A DNA stretch of 64,000 nucleotides from Gaertneriomyces semiglobifer (GCA_025558075.1 JAHLKF010000039.1:28024-92023), one strand, 5' to 3'. Shown: positions 54,033 to 62,700, numbered from the stretch's first letter. Program-made: numbers and translations. Notes: generated from the letters alone by a model not told the origin.

Positions 54033-54308
54033 ATGTTCGAATTCAGCGATTCATATTATGATACGCCTAAAGAATGTGTTCAAGTGACGTGTTTAGAGTT
54101 GTTCGACGCATTAAAGCCAGAGTTTCAGGAACAGTTTGTGAAAGATCTTGAAGAGATGAATACGGAAAATGTGGTGGACGAAGGAACATTCAAAGTTCTG
54201 AAATGGTCGCTTCTATTCAATAAACTGAGTTCTCAATACAAGGATCATGTCAAAGTTGAAGAAGCACCAAAGAAAAGAAAGGGCAAGAGCAAAGCACCCA
54301 GCATCTAG
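54033..54308 (+). CDS. Small hypothetical E2 protein (91 aa)
   Basis: Helical, acidic N-terminal part (VTCLELFDALKPEFQEQFVK) and a basic tail (KKRKGKSKAPSI). TTTTTGATAG lies about 17 bases before the ATG. No family recognised. Confidence 0.45.
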   Translation: MFEFSDSYYDTPKECVQVTCLELFDALKPEFQEQFVKDLEEMNTENVVDEGTFKVLKWSLLFNKLSSQYKDHVKVEEAPKKRKGKSKAPSI

Positions 54309-54634
54309 GGTGCTTAAATATACTGTTACTCGGTATATAGGTTTCTATGATGTATTGATGTACATCACAGGAATCCTGTGGAGCATGTTATTAGTCGATA
54401 TGCTCAGACCGGTTACTTGTTGGTTTATGGTGGCTTCAACGTAGTAACAAAAAATGCCTATAAAACAAATCTTAATCAGAACGAGCACTGATTTGGGATG
54501 TAGGGAGCACCTTGATGCTCCCAATCATATGTTCTGAAAAAAAGATTTGTCCTAAACGCAACCTATACATCAGCAAAGACTCCACCAATGCTCAGCGTAA
54601 CATTCTCGTAGTAGTTCACAAGTAAACGAACCGA
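54309..54634. other. Spacer between convergent E2 genes
   Basis: Non-coding; a GGTGCTTAAATA region and an AGCACC..GGAGCACCTTGATGCTCC foldback at about 54487-54520 may mark 3' ends of the facing transcripts. Confidence 0.35.
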
Positions 54635-55744
54635 CTAGGGAAGAACAGTGTCATGAATCGTGGCAATTTTAAGTGACGAATTTGTTCCTTCAAATGACAA
54701 ACCAGCGCTCGAAGACTCGGTACGGTCTTGGAACGACCAGCCAAAGGAGAATTGCTTCTTGTCATAATCAGCAAATGAGATATCCATATCGCCGAGACTG
54801 TCAAAATCAGTCTGCGATAACAGACTGGCGAGCAATGTCTGATTGTCGGTTGTTGAATGCTTGAAGCCGGCTTTCCCGCTGGGAATTGCGGTCATACCAA
54901 GAACAAGACGCCACTCCCTGAGATCCCAAGAGGAATAGTTCAAAGCAGCATCCTTTGTAGTATCAGCATTTGCGTCAACAAACATTGCATCAAATCCCTG
55001 CAAGGATCGCACTCCGGACATATTCAGATTAAAAATATTCTTTTCAGTGCCAGAAGCCGGCACCAGAGCCTGGGTTGTTCTCGTATACTCATAGGAGATG
55101 GCTCGAGTTGCATTAACGAACTGAGGGCTCGGAGTATGATAAGGCATCAAGAGCCTAATGTTGCTGACACGGATTTCGTCCACATTCCCATTTGGGAATA
55201 CGGAGGCTGGGTGTGCAAGGGCGATGGTGAACTCCAGTGTCTGGTCCGGGAGTGCAAACACGTGAAAGAAATTTTTATTCTTAGGATTACAAAAACCAAC
55301 CCATGGATGCATGTTCATGGAGACAGTTGCTCGAGTGTCGAATATATTATCGTTTGAATAACCGCTAAGTTGTCTCAACAATTTCTTATGTCCGGCCGAC
55401 ATGTTCTTGTAGATGCTGCTCAAGAAAGCCGGGTAGTTATGAATTTTCTCAACAACTTGCCCTGCGGCCGTGATAGTCAAAGACTGAATGATGGCCTCAA
55501 GACCGAGATAAGTGTTCTTAATATCGGCACCAGGAGTAATAGCGGTTCCGTTGTTATATGCGGAAACATCCATGGAGAGGACCATTTTTGTAAGGTCAAA
55601 TGATGTCGTGCAAGAATCACATACAATACGGATGGGAGTCGAACTGCGGTCCTTTGAAGAATATTCGGCTTGATCGGTAGGAGAGAAGGTATGTATACCC
55701 TTTCCCAAAGGGTCACCAAATTGCCGAGCAGGAATCTCAGACAT
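54635..55744 (-). CDS. Major-capsid-type protein 1 of E2
   Basis: 369 residues, about the size of PRD1/STIV-type double jelly-roll capsid proteins. It shares with the protein at 57934 the same series of motifs: STPIRIVCDS; TAAGQVVEKIHNYPAFLSSI followed by KKLLRQLSG; FALPDQTLEFTIAL; VDEIRVSNIRLLMP with HTPSPQF; DLREWRLVLG; and a final strand LKIATIHD. The ATPase gene lies directly upstream on the same strand. Capsid identity comes from length, position and the paralogy; the jelly-roll fold itself cannot be proven here. Confidence 0.65.
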   Translation of the reverse strand: MSEIPARQFGDPLGKGIHTFSPTDQAEYSSKDRSSTPIRIVCDSCTTSFDLTKMVLSMDVSAYNNGTAITPGADIKNTYLGLEAIIQSLTITAAGQVVEKIHNYPAFLSSIYKNMSAGHKKLLRQLSGYSNDNIFDTRATVSMNMHPWVGFCNPKNKNFFHVFALPDQTLEFTIALAHPASVFPNGNVDEIRVSNIRLLMPYHTPSPQFVNATRAISYEYTRTTQALVPASGTEKNIFNLNMSGVRSLQGFDAMFVDANADTTKDAALNYSSWDLREWRLVLGMTAIPSGKAGFKHSTTDNQTLLASLLSQTDFDSLGDMDISFADYDKKQFSFGWSFQDRTESSSAGLSFEGTNSSLKIATIHDTVLP

Positions 55745-55807
55745 GGAACGTTTCTTTTGATAATAGAAAACGAGGTAATTTATTAGTGCTGCGTTTAAGG
55801 CCCATGC

Positions 55808-56542
55808 TTATTCTGTGCTCGGTTTTCCCTCGGTGAACACGTCCTCATTCTTTGGTGTCTTTAGATCAATGTAGAGGAATGAATACGGTTCTTTTGTTGC
55901 TCGATCTGCAACATCGATAAACTCGCGTTCAGTGAGGTGACATCTCAGTTCAGGTGCGATCTTTTCATATTGCTTCATATTCAGTCGATAAAGAATGACG
56001 TGTGTGTTATTGACACGCTGCAATGGTGTCATTTGCAGAGTGTCATGGAAGGAGCACATTAATGAAATGCCGCTGTGTCTCGCTCGAGAGTACAGAGTGT
56101 CCAGCATCTCTTTGATACCGCTGGATATTTCTTCATGTTTCTTGAGTTCCTTCTTCGGGTCATTGCCGGTCTGTCTAGCGAGTATTCCATAGTCGTCGAT
56201 AACAATAAGAATGTGTTGTCGTGTTTTGTCTGTTCTGTAGAGCATGCGTTGTTTTTCAAACAAGGCGTTGAGGACATGGTTGGAGACTAAATGAGAAATG
56301 TATACATTGTTCTTTCGCTTAAGGCTGCTCCAAATGGGATCTTCAATGGAGGGTGTAAATATGCACACCGCAGAGTACGCTGGAGCAAGTTTCTCGATAA
56401 GGTTGACTTGACAAGTTGTTTTACCGGATCGTGAAGAGCCGACAATGGAGAGAACAAAGAACTTTCTGGGAAATCCGTTCGGTGTCTTATCAACGAGTTT
56501 TACCTCGTTTTCTTTGGGGATCTTTACCTTGTGAATGTACAT
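55808..56542 (-). CDS. A32-type DNA-packaging ATPase of E2
   Basis: 244 residues: Walker A VGSSRSGKTTCQVNL at about 32-46, Walker B ILIVIDDYG, a GIKEMLDTLYSRARHSGISL helix with CSFHDTLQMTP (sensor region), and the C-terminal YSFLYIDLKTP typical of A32 ATPases. It would translocate genome DNA into the capsid. Intact and intronless, unlike the E1 homologue. It is divergent from the penton-like gene across 53 bases. Confidence 0.88.
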   Translation of the reverse strand: MYIHKVKIPKENEVKLVDKTPNGFPRKFFVLSIVGSSRSGKTTCQVNLIEKLAPAYSAVCIFTPSIEDPIWSSLKRKNNVYISHLVSNHVLNALFEKQRMLYRTDKTRQHILIVIDDYGILARQTGNDPKKELKKHEEISSGIKEMLDTLYSRARHSGISLMCSFHDTLQMTPLQRVNNTHVILYRLNMKQYEKIAPELRCHLTEREFIDVADRATKEPYSFLYIDLKTPKNEDVFTEGKPSTE

Positions 56543-56595
56543 AGCGGATTAATTTCTTCTTAATAGTATAACAAGCAACATATTTTGTCGTCTAT
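56543..56595. promoter_or_regulatory. Shared divergent promoter, ATPase and penton-like genes
   Basis: Only 53 bases separate the two start codons. The interval contains TTTCTTCTTAATAGTATAAC. A very similar core (GTCTTCTTAATAAGACTCG) lies between the divergent genes at 60954 and 61001. Confidence 0.5.
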
Positions 56596-57345
56596 ATGTA
56601 TAGAGAATATATTCTGAATACGGCCATAGTCGGGGACTCGAGCAATGCTACATTCTATATCTCTCCTCCTCAGAGCATCTATGCATTCCGTGTGATCTCG
56701 GTGAATTTCATTCAATCGTGGGACATGATGAATAGTACTAACAATACCATCCTCTTTGCAGAGATGGGCGACACCACTCCACGAAAAGCCACAATCGCAC
56801 CGGGACATTACAATGCGTTTAATATTGGTGCAGCAGTAGCAACTGCAATGTCGGGTGCAGGATCGCAGCCATATACCTGCACCTATGACGAGCGAACTCG
56901 ACGATTGAGGATCGAAACGACAGGAAGTAAAGAGTTCAAACTGATTGAAGGTGCACGAGGTAGCACTGCATACTTGCAACTCGGAATGAGTAAATCGAGC
57001 GAAAGCGGTTACGCATTACCGGGCTTTACTCTGCCTGCTCCTTTGAATCTATCTGCAAGTCAACCGATTCTTCTCACTAGCAGAACTCTGCAAACGTCAA
57101 ACGGAATTACATATGTTGCAGGAATTAACAGTGATATCAACGTACTGGCGTGTATCACACCGGACTCCTTTAATGATGTAGTGTCCTGGGTAAACCCGAG
57201 TGACAAAATGTTCCAGACGGGAGAAATCAGCATGAGTTCTATTGACATCCAATTATTTGACAGCCAAACGATGCAACAAATCAAGACCACTGCTCCAATC
57301 GTTGTTGTTCTTGGTGTGTATGATGATCCTGCAGACCTTTTTTGA
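56596..57345 (+). CDS. Penton/minor-capsid-like protein of E2
   Basis: 249 residues. After an N-terminal strand region (ATFYISPPQSIYAFRVISV) comes APGHYNAFNIGAAVATAM, then CTYDERTRRLRIETT and TAYLQLGM. This is the 'gYYt...l...in' and 'f.y....k.tit' layout seen in penton or minor capsid proteins of polintons and polinton-like viruses. The C-terminal part ends in strands SSIDIQLFDSQT and PIVVVLGVYDD. Neighbours are the ATPase (divergent) and the K/E-rich gene, 41 bases downstream. Confidence 0.65.
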   Translation: MYREYILNTAIVGDSSNATFYISPPQSIYAFRVISVNFIQSWDMMNSTNNTILFAEMGDTTPRKATIAPGHYNAFNIGAAVATAMSGAGSQPYTCTYDERTRRLRIETTGSKEFKLIEGARGSTAYLQLGMSKSSESGYALPGFTLPAPLNLSASQPILLTSRTLQTSNGITYVAGINSDINVLACITPDSFNDVVSWVNPSDKMFQTGEISMSSIDIQLFDSQTMQQIKTTAPIVVVLGVYDDPADLF

Positions 57346-57386
57346 AGTTTTTTTTTCTTGATAGTGTTCAAGAAATCAACGATAAA

Positions 57387-57875
57387 ATGGAAGAAGAACA
57401 GCAAAAATCGATCGCCACAGCCCATCCCGAGGTTGAAGCAAGCGCTGCACAGGACACAGTACATGAAAATGTACAGGATCACGCGGAGGATGCTCCAAAG
57501 GCGAAGAGAAAGATGACTGAAAAGCAAAAGGCGGCACTCGACGCGGCTCGAGAGAAGCGCACAGCGCGATTGCGCGAAATGTCGAAGCAGAAGGCTGAAG
57601 AGGATGAGAAAAAACGGCTTGAGGAGGCCAAGAGACTGCTTCAGGAGGAAAAGGCAAAGAAGAAGGCAGCGCGATTAGCAAAGGCAGCAGCAAAACCACC
57701 CAAGAAGAAGCCAGTAAAAGCAAAGGCGCCAGTTGAACCAGAAGAGGAACATTCACCTCCCAATATAAAGATTCAGCCAACAAATCCAATTGCCTCAAGA
57801 TTATACGATCAGCAGGCCGAGGTCGCATTCAATAATCCTTATGATGTTATTTTTGGAAATACATACAGAAGGTAA
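57387..57875 (+). CDS. K/E-rich coiled-coil protein of E2
   Basis: 162 residues from the ATG at 57387; upstream in-frame codons are non-ATG. AKRKMTEKQKAALDAAREK starts a long charged helix rich in Lys, Glu and Ala, then a Pro/Lys linker, and a C-terminal NNPYDVIFGNTYRR. It parallels the E1 protein at 38445. It lies between the penton-like and second capsid genes, so a virion-core role is likely. Confidence 0.6.
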   Translation: MEEEQQKSIATAHPEVEASAAQDTVHENVQDHAEDAPKAKRKMTEKQKAALDAAREKRTARLREMSKQKAEEDEKKRLEEAKRLLQEEKAKKKAARLAKAAAKPPKKKPVKAKAPVEPEEEHSPPNIKIQPTNPIASRLYDQQAEVAFNNPYDVIFGNTYRR

Positions 57876-57933
57876 AGACATTCCGAGTACTGAATATTTT
57901 TTTAGTTGACATCTTGTAAGAAAACCCTTCAAG

Positions 57934-59181
57934 ATGTCAATTAACAATCAAACTTCCGGTAGTACTTATCCCGTAATTCCTGCAAATTGGATCTATGCAT
58001 CTCGTCAATTTGAGATGAACTCGGACGCTCTCTCTGAAAATGTTATGATTTATCGCCCAGTCAAGGACAGGCATGACTCAAGAGCCGCCGGATCTCCTAT
58101 CAAGGTGGTGATTGACTCTCCAAGTTCCTTTCTAAGGCCGCAAAGAACCTATATGTCATGCAGGATCACTCATTACAATTCAGACAGTTCTCCAAATACT
58201 AGCGTCACATCCAGCGATGTTGGATTGATGTCCCATTTTAGAACAGCGACACTACGAGTTTCGGGAAAGATTGCGGAAGAATACAGTGATTACCCTGAGC
58301 ACTTGAGTCAGCAATATACCTATGAAACTGCTGCAAGACGCAAGTATTTGCGATTGCTCGAAGGGGCTGGAAATGCCGACGCCATTAAGAATGCTAACGG
58401 TTCTGCTATTGTCCGCCATCACTTACGCTTTGGATTGCTTAACAACGTTAATGGGAACCCTTTACCCCTGTGCCTTTGCCCGAACCAGGCGGTGGAATTG
58501 ACGCTTACATTGAACACTCCCCAGCAAGCAGTTACTAATGCACCTAGTGGAGGTTATTTTGTAGTGGATGATGTCCGAATCGTTGCCCAACTGGTAACTC
58601 CAGCAGCCGAGTTCTTATCTTCCGCATGGGCAGGTATTCGAAACGGCAAGTACCTAGAACTAGATTACGTTGCAGGCGTTCAAACCACGAACCCATGTAG
58701 TGGCGCGACTCAAAATAACTTTATTATTCCTCTCAGCAACAGTCGAGTGGTAGGACTGATGCATCGCTTTAGAAGGGATGATGCTTACTCGACTACAACG
58801 GGGGATAAATCATTGATTTATGATAAGGCAAACCTGATCTCTTGGAGATACCAGTTGGGTCAGTGGAGATTGCCCTTGACAGAGGACTTTAAGGTAGAGG
58901 ATGCATTGATCAACGGTGCTTTATCGATGTCGGATTCAGAAAACTATGAAACTGAAGATGTTGACTTTGATAACTTTGACTCGAAGCGCTTTACCATAAG
59001 ACACAATTTCAAATCGATTGATGAAGAGATGTCGAGTGCTTTAAATTTAACAGGGTCAGATGGTAACCTCCGTTTGATCACCACTCATGCAAGCCCACCT
59101 CCCTCAACGAGCGTGTCTCTTCTAACCTCTGTTTTCGTGCATAGGACGCTCTTGATTGGAAATACGATAGATATAGTCTGA
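57934..59181 (+). CDS. Major-capsid-type protein 2 of E2
   Basis: 415 residues, paralogous to the protein at 54635: GSPIKVVIDS; RVSGKIAEEYSDYPEHLSQQ then RKYLRLLEG; LCPNQAVELTLTL; VDDVRIVAQLVTPAAEF; IPLSNSRVVGLMHRF; LISWRYQLGQWRLPL; LRLITTHA. About 28 extra residues follow the last shared strand, giving a hydrophobic tail (LLTSVFVHRTLLIGNTIDIV). It may form capsomers with or instead of its paralog. The gene is intact, with start ATG at 57934. Confidence 0.65.
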   Translation: MSINNQTSGSTYPVIPANWIYASRQFEMNSDALSENVMIYRPVKDRHDSRAAGSPIKVVIDSPSSFLRPQRTYMSCRITHYNSDSSPNTSVTSSDVGLMSHFRTATLRVSGKIAEEYSDYPEHLSQQYTYETAARRKYLRLLEGAGNADAIKNANGSAIVRHHLRFGLLNNVNGNPLPLCLCPNQAVELTLTLNTPQQAVTNAPSGGYFVVDDVRIVAQLVTPAAEFLSSAWAGIRNGKYLELDYVAGVQTTNPCSGATQNNFIIPLSNSRVVGLMHRFRRDDAYSTTTGDKSLIYDKANLISWRYQLGQWRLPLTEDFKVEDALINGALSMSDSENYETEDVDFDNFDSKRFTIRHNFKSIDEEMSSALNLTGSDGNLRLITTHASPPPSTSVSLLTSVFVHRTLLIGNTIDIV

Positions 59182-59287
59182 TTCCACACTTGTGGAGCGA
59201 AAGACCGATAAATGTGAAAACCTTGTTTTTTGATGGATCATAAAATCTATCAAAACACAATGATCATGGTGTTGGGGGACCAACGAC

Positions 59288-59446
59288 TTACTTCATACGT
59301 TTAAGCACGTAGGGTAAAAGTTGGGGAGGGACTTTGCTAAGATCCTTCTTTCCTTTCTTAGGAGGAGGTCTAATTTTTTGTGAGATAGTGGCCCTCCAAT
59401 TGGGGGATGGAGCAATTTTAGACGCTTTCATTCTTTTACCGGGCAT
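59288..59446 (-). CDS. Very small basic protein of E2 (52 aa)
   Basis: From the ATG at 59446 to TAA at 59290-59288. Begins MPGKRMKASKIAPSPNW and contains RPPPKKGKKDLSK, ending VLKRMK. It is strongly basic, as expected for a DNA-condensing core peptide like those of adenovirus-type virions. It sits between capsid protein 2 and the Pro-rich gene, in a 300-base interval that would otherwise look empty. Confidence 0.55.
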   Translation of the reverse strand: MPGKRMKASKIAPSPNWRATISQKIRPPPKKGKKDLSKVPPQLLPYVLKRMK

Positions 59447-59488
59447 TCTATGATATACGGGTATTATCTACTTATAAGCAACACTATT

Positions 59489-60517
59489 TTATTTCTTTCT
59501 GATGTAACCTTTGTTGCTACGAGCATCTGGTGGCCGATAATCCACATCCTTCCTCTTTCGTGTGCTTCGTCTCAAAGCAGGAGGATTTGCAACAACTGGT
59601 GTCGACACCAGCCCCGAGCCTGGGGCAGGCGGGACTAGGGGTGTGGATGCAGTATGAAGCGGTGTTCCAAAAGCCGGCATTTGTGGAGCGGTGGAGACCG
59701 GACCAGGAATATTCTGTTGAGATGCCCGAGGTGTCGGAGTGGGCTCAATTGGTGAATGTATGTAGGCACCTGGAATGGTCACTTGTGGATTCAGCAAACC
59801 TCTGCGTGCTGCAACCGATGTGGGAAGGATTCGCCTTGGAGAAATACCTGGACTTGAGCCGGGAGAAGATGATGCAGAGGAAGATGAAGATGAGGATGCT
59901 GAAAAAGGCGAACCTCCTCCTCCACCAGGAGGCCGCCACCAACCCATGTTTGGATCGTGGTTTGGCACCAAAGGTGCTGCTAGGAGATGCATTCTTACTC
60001 TTGCTTCGTGGTCGTCCTCAACGGGGCGCTTACTCCATGGGCCTGTCGATGGGGCTCGAAGCAGATGGGTTCTGGTGTATAACTCTTCATCACTGTTTTC
60101 CTTTGGAACCTTTGGCCATTTGATTTTTTTAGAATCCGGTTGCTTCGGAGGGTCATATTTAGTTGGCGACGGATATTTCACATTATCAACATCCATTGGC
60201 TCCAACTTGTACTCTGCGGGTTCCGCCTTCACATCAATATCCATGGGGCTTGTTCTAAAATCTTTTGTGACTGAATCCGATGGGAACTGAATAGGAGATG
60301 TTGCATGTGATTGAAGTTCGACCTTGTTGGTGGAACCGATCCGCCCTACTTCTGTAGACGTTTGCGTTCCGGCATCTGTCATGTTGATCGTGTGGTTCTG
60401 TCCTAGAATGACATTCTTTTCCTTTGCATTAGCAACCTCTGGAGCCCGAGGATCTGTTGCTCTTTCGACTTTCTTTGTGGTGTCACGAGAGTTTGATTTT
60501 GTTGCGCTCGCATCCAT
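59489..60517 (-). CDS. Pro/Ser-rich hypothetical E2 protein
   Basis: 342 residues from the ATG at 60517. Largely disordered: PMDVDNVKYPSPTKYDPPKQ, a Gly/Ser run (FSASSSSSSSASSSPGSSPG) at about 210-230, then TPTPRASQQNIPGP and a basic end LRRSTRKRKDVDYRPPDARS. It overlaps the upstream gene (60954) by 115 bases in another frame. No domain recognised; it could be a virion or nuclear-entry protein. Confidence 0.5.
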   Translation of the reverse strand: MDASATKSNSRDTTKKVERATDPRAPEVANAKEKNVILGQNHTINMTDAGTQTSTEVGRIGSTNKVELQSHATSPIQFPSDSVTKDFRTSPMDIDVKAEPAEYKLEPMDVDNVKYPSPTKYDPPKQPDSKKIKWPKVPKENSDEELYTRTHLLRAPSTGPWSKRPVEDDHEARVRMHLLAAPLVPNHDPNMGWWRPPGGGGGSPFSASSSSSSSASSSPGSSPGISPRRILPTSVAARRGLLNPQVTIPGAYIHSPIEPTPTPRASQQNIPGPVSTAPQMPAFGTPLHTASTPLVPPAPGSGLVSTPVVANPPALRRSTRKRKDVDYRPPDARSNKGYIRKK

Positions 60518-60954
60518 CCTGGTTGGTGGAATGCAGAAGTTGTCCCGTCGCTGTTAACTTGAACAGCGACACTTCTAGGCAAATTGATATATCGTCCCTT
60601 TCTTGGAAAGAGATTGCCTTCATCAAGTTCGTCAAAGTATGCTTGTCTTGACTTCTCTTTCTCGACAGCAAGGAATGCAGCAACTGCATCTTTTTCGACT
60701 TTGCTTACATAGTCCGCTTCTCTGAAGCGAGGGTTGCCATTGGGGTTGAACTTGAGATCCGTGGTGACACTTGATACCTCACCTTTAGGGACGAAGAAGT
60801 GATCACGGAATTCTCGATTGAAAGTATTCTCAGGACCTGGCTTCCCATCGATAAACCCATATTGTCGTGCTTGGATGTTGGGAATAGGACGGTCCGGAAA
60901 GCCAGTCGGGTTCCATATCGGCAGTCTTAAATTTTCATTGTAGACAGCACTCAT
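60403..60954 (-). CDS. Hypothetical E2 protein (183 aa)
   Basis: Starts MSAVYNENLRLPIWNPTGFP, followed by a region with REFRDHFFVPKGEV and DLKFNPNGNPRFREADYV and a helical KDAVAAFLAVEKEKSRQAY. The last 38 codons overlap the start of the next gene. Divergent from the small amphipathic protein at 61001 across 46 bases. Family not recognised. Confidence 0.5.
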   Translation of the reverse strand: MSAVYNENLRLPIWNPTGFPDRPIPNIQARQYGFIDGKPGPENTFNREFRDHFFVPKGEVSSVTTDLKFNPNGNPRFREADYVSKVEKDAVAAFLAVEKEKSRQAYFDELDEGNLFPRKGRYINLPRSVAVQVNSDGTTSAFHQPGWMRAQQNQTLVTPQRKSKEQQILGLQRLLMQRKRMSF

Positions 60955-61000
60955 TTTTTTGTATAGTCTTCTTAATAAGACTCGTACAAGATAATTTCAG
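60955..61000. promoter_or_regulatory. Shared divergent promoter with palindromic core
   Basis: 46 bases between two start codons. The core GTCTTCTTAATAAGAC is a near-perfect palindrome (GTCTT..AAGAC) and resembles the interval at 56543-56595. Confidence 0.5.
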
Positions 61001-61303
61001 ATGGCCAATTTTTTCCAAAGAGTGAAGGGCAAAGCCAACACCTTTTTCAAGAATGCACCAGCCAATATAACAAAAGCACGAAATTTCTTTTCAGGAGCAG
61101 TTAAAACCGCTGGAAAGGCAAATCGCTTCATTCAACATGTAAACAAGGGTGTGCAAGAGAATGACGTTTTTGGAGCCAAAGTCAAAGACGTTGGAAAGCA
61201 GGTGTCAGACTTTTCAGATATCGGGTTGAAAAAGATCCAGGATGTTCACGAGAAAGGAAGCAAATTTGCCGATCACGTTGCTCGATTTGATCCAAACGCA
61301 TAA
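61001..61303 (+). CDS. Small amphipathic basic protein of E2 (100 aa)
   Basis: Starts MANFFQRVKGKANTFFKN and repeats Lys/Val/Gly helices (FFSGAVKTAGKANRFIQHV, KVKDVGKQVSDFSDIGLK). Small amphipathic proteins of this sort lie inside virions of adeno-like and polinton-like viruses, where they can act on membranes. No direct homology could be shown. Confidence 0.5.
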   Translation: MANFFQRVKGKANTFFKNAPANITKARNFFSGAVKTAGKANRFIQHVNKGVQENDVFGAKVKDVGKQVSDFSDIGLKKIQDVHEKGSKFADHVARFDPNA

Positions 61304-61338
61304 TATTCACTCCTTGAAGATATAGAGATCTCCCAGAT

Positions 61339-62577
61339 ATGGCAGACATATTTCAGCGAAGAAATTACTTCAAGCCGATCTCTGAAGAGGATGAACGGAA
61401 CTTGAAAGAAATGTTCTATTCCGACATGGCTTTCATGGGACGAGATCGTCTATGGCATTTATTTAAGAGCTGATACCCTGATAGCAAGATATCGCAGAGG
61501 GCCGTGCTAGATTGGTTAAAAAAACAGGAAATCCATCAAAAGATGACTAGGCCTATCGTATCAAAGGGTGGGATACGACCGATTTTGGCTTCGAAGCCAG
61601 GTTCGCTGCAGATTGACACGATAAACATGAGTTCTGTTTCATATAACGGCTACAGTTATATAGTGAATGCTATAGACATTCTCAGTAAGCGACTATATTC
61701 TCGAGCGATTCGGGCGAACACTCAACAAAACATTCGTAATTTTCTTCAATCGCTCGTAGATGATGGAGTGCAAATCAGATCGATCCAAAGTGACAACGGT
61801 GTCGAGTTCCAAGGGATAGTTCAGGAATTTGCAGGATCGAGGGATATCCCATGGCGTTTCAGCAAGGCGGGTTCACCGCAAACAAACGCGCTGGTAGAAC
61901 GCATGAACGCAACACCAAAAAAAATGATCTATTCGTCGATAAAACTTGGAGACCGTAATTGGGTAGAGAGTCTGCCGAAGATTGTCAATAATATCAACTC
62001 GACGGTGTCGTTTGGGGCGGGGCGCAAACTTCTCACACCAGATCAAATTGAACGCAATGTAGAAGAAAGTTATCGAGCGCAGGTTACTCTGAGGACAAAA
62101 GGGCGAGGAGTAAAAGTGCTTCCACCATTCAAAGTTGGGGATCGAGTGCGGCTGCTTATACAAGAGAACACGGACATTCGACGACCATCGAAAACAGGAT
62201 ATTTTGGCGATGAAATTCATACGATCGAGGGAGTTGTTCCGAACCCACACCCGAATTACATGGATGCGTACAAGTTATCAGGACAACAAGGGCTCTTTGC
62301 CGCATACCGACTCCGATTAGTGCCTGAGGGTACTGTAACCACACCATCAACTGTTGAAGATAATGATGACAGCGATCAAGACACTGGAAGCGAAGGAGAT
62401 TATGAGGTCGAAACAATATTGGATAAGCGCACTCGACGCCAACGAAGAGGCCAACCTCAAGTAACAGAGTATCTTGTTCTATGGAGAGGATATGATCGTA
62501 GTGAAGCGACATGGGAGCCGGTGTCAAACCTACAAAACGCTCGAGAGGCCATATATGCGTTTGAAAATACCCACTAG
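61339..62577 (+). pseudogene. Retroviral-type (DDE) integrase with chromodomain, interrupted by UGA
   Basis: The frame starts at the ATG at 61339 (MADIFQRRNYFKPISEEDE), meets an in-frame TGA at 61471-61473, and continues in the same frame with PDSKISQRAVLDWLKKQEIH (HTH/zinc-type N-terminal region). The catalytic core then reads LQIDTINMSS (first Asp), IQSDNGVEFQG (second Asp) and TNALVERMNATP (Glu). The C-terminal chromodomain reads YEVETILDKR ... TEYLVLWRGYDRSEATWEP. Polinton integrases have this design. The stop removes the active site from the N-terminal part, so the gene is probably dead. Confidence 0.88.
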
Positions 62578-62601
62578 AACTACGATGTAAGCGAAAATCA
62601 T

Positions 62602-62621
62602 CGATGTAAGTATTTACATCG
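62602..62621. terminator. Hairpin after the integrase gene
   Basis: CGATGTAA and TTACATCG pair over 8 bases around a 4-base loop, just after the integrase stop. It may mark a 3' end; the repeated GATGTAA at 62583 and 62625 is unexplained. Confidence 0.35.
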
Positions 62622-62642
62622 TTTGATGTAATTTTATTTTCC

Positions 62643-62650
62643 TATATAAG
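62643..62650 (+). promoter_or_regulatory. TATA box of the tyrosine recombinase
   Basis: TATATAAG lies 58 bases before the ATG at 62701. Confidence 0.45.
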
Positions 62651-62700
62651 AGGAAGGTACAAGTGTATAACAACGTCCATTGTTAGTATCAAAATAGACA

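Noticed and set aside
59530..60290. Plus-strand frames antisense to the Pro/Ser-rich E2 gene
   Set aside because: They mirror its low-complexity sequence and have no features of their own; the minus-strand frame is longer and fits viral gene spacing.
40899..61473. A changed genetic code (TAG and TGA read as sense) to explain stops in the polymerase and integrase
   Set aside because: Intact genes in the same window end normally with TAG (HUS1, the prim-pol/helicase), TGA (PUF, NADH dehydrogenase) and TAA, and contain no internal stops. Frameshifts in neighbouring genes favour decay.
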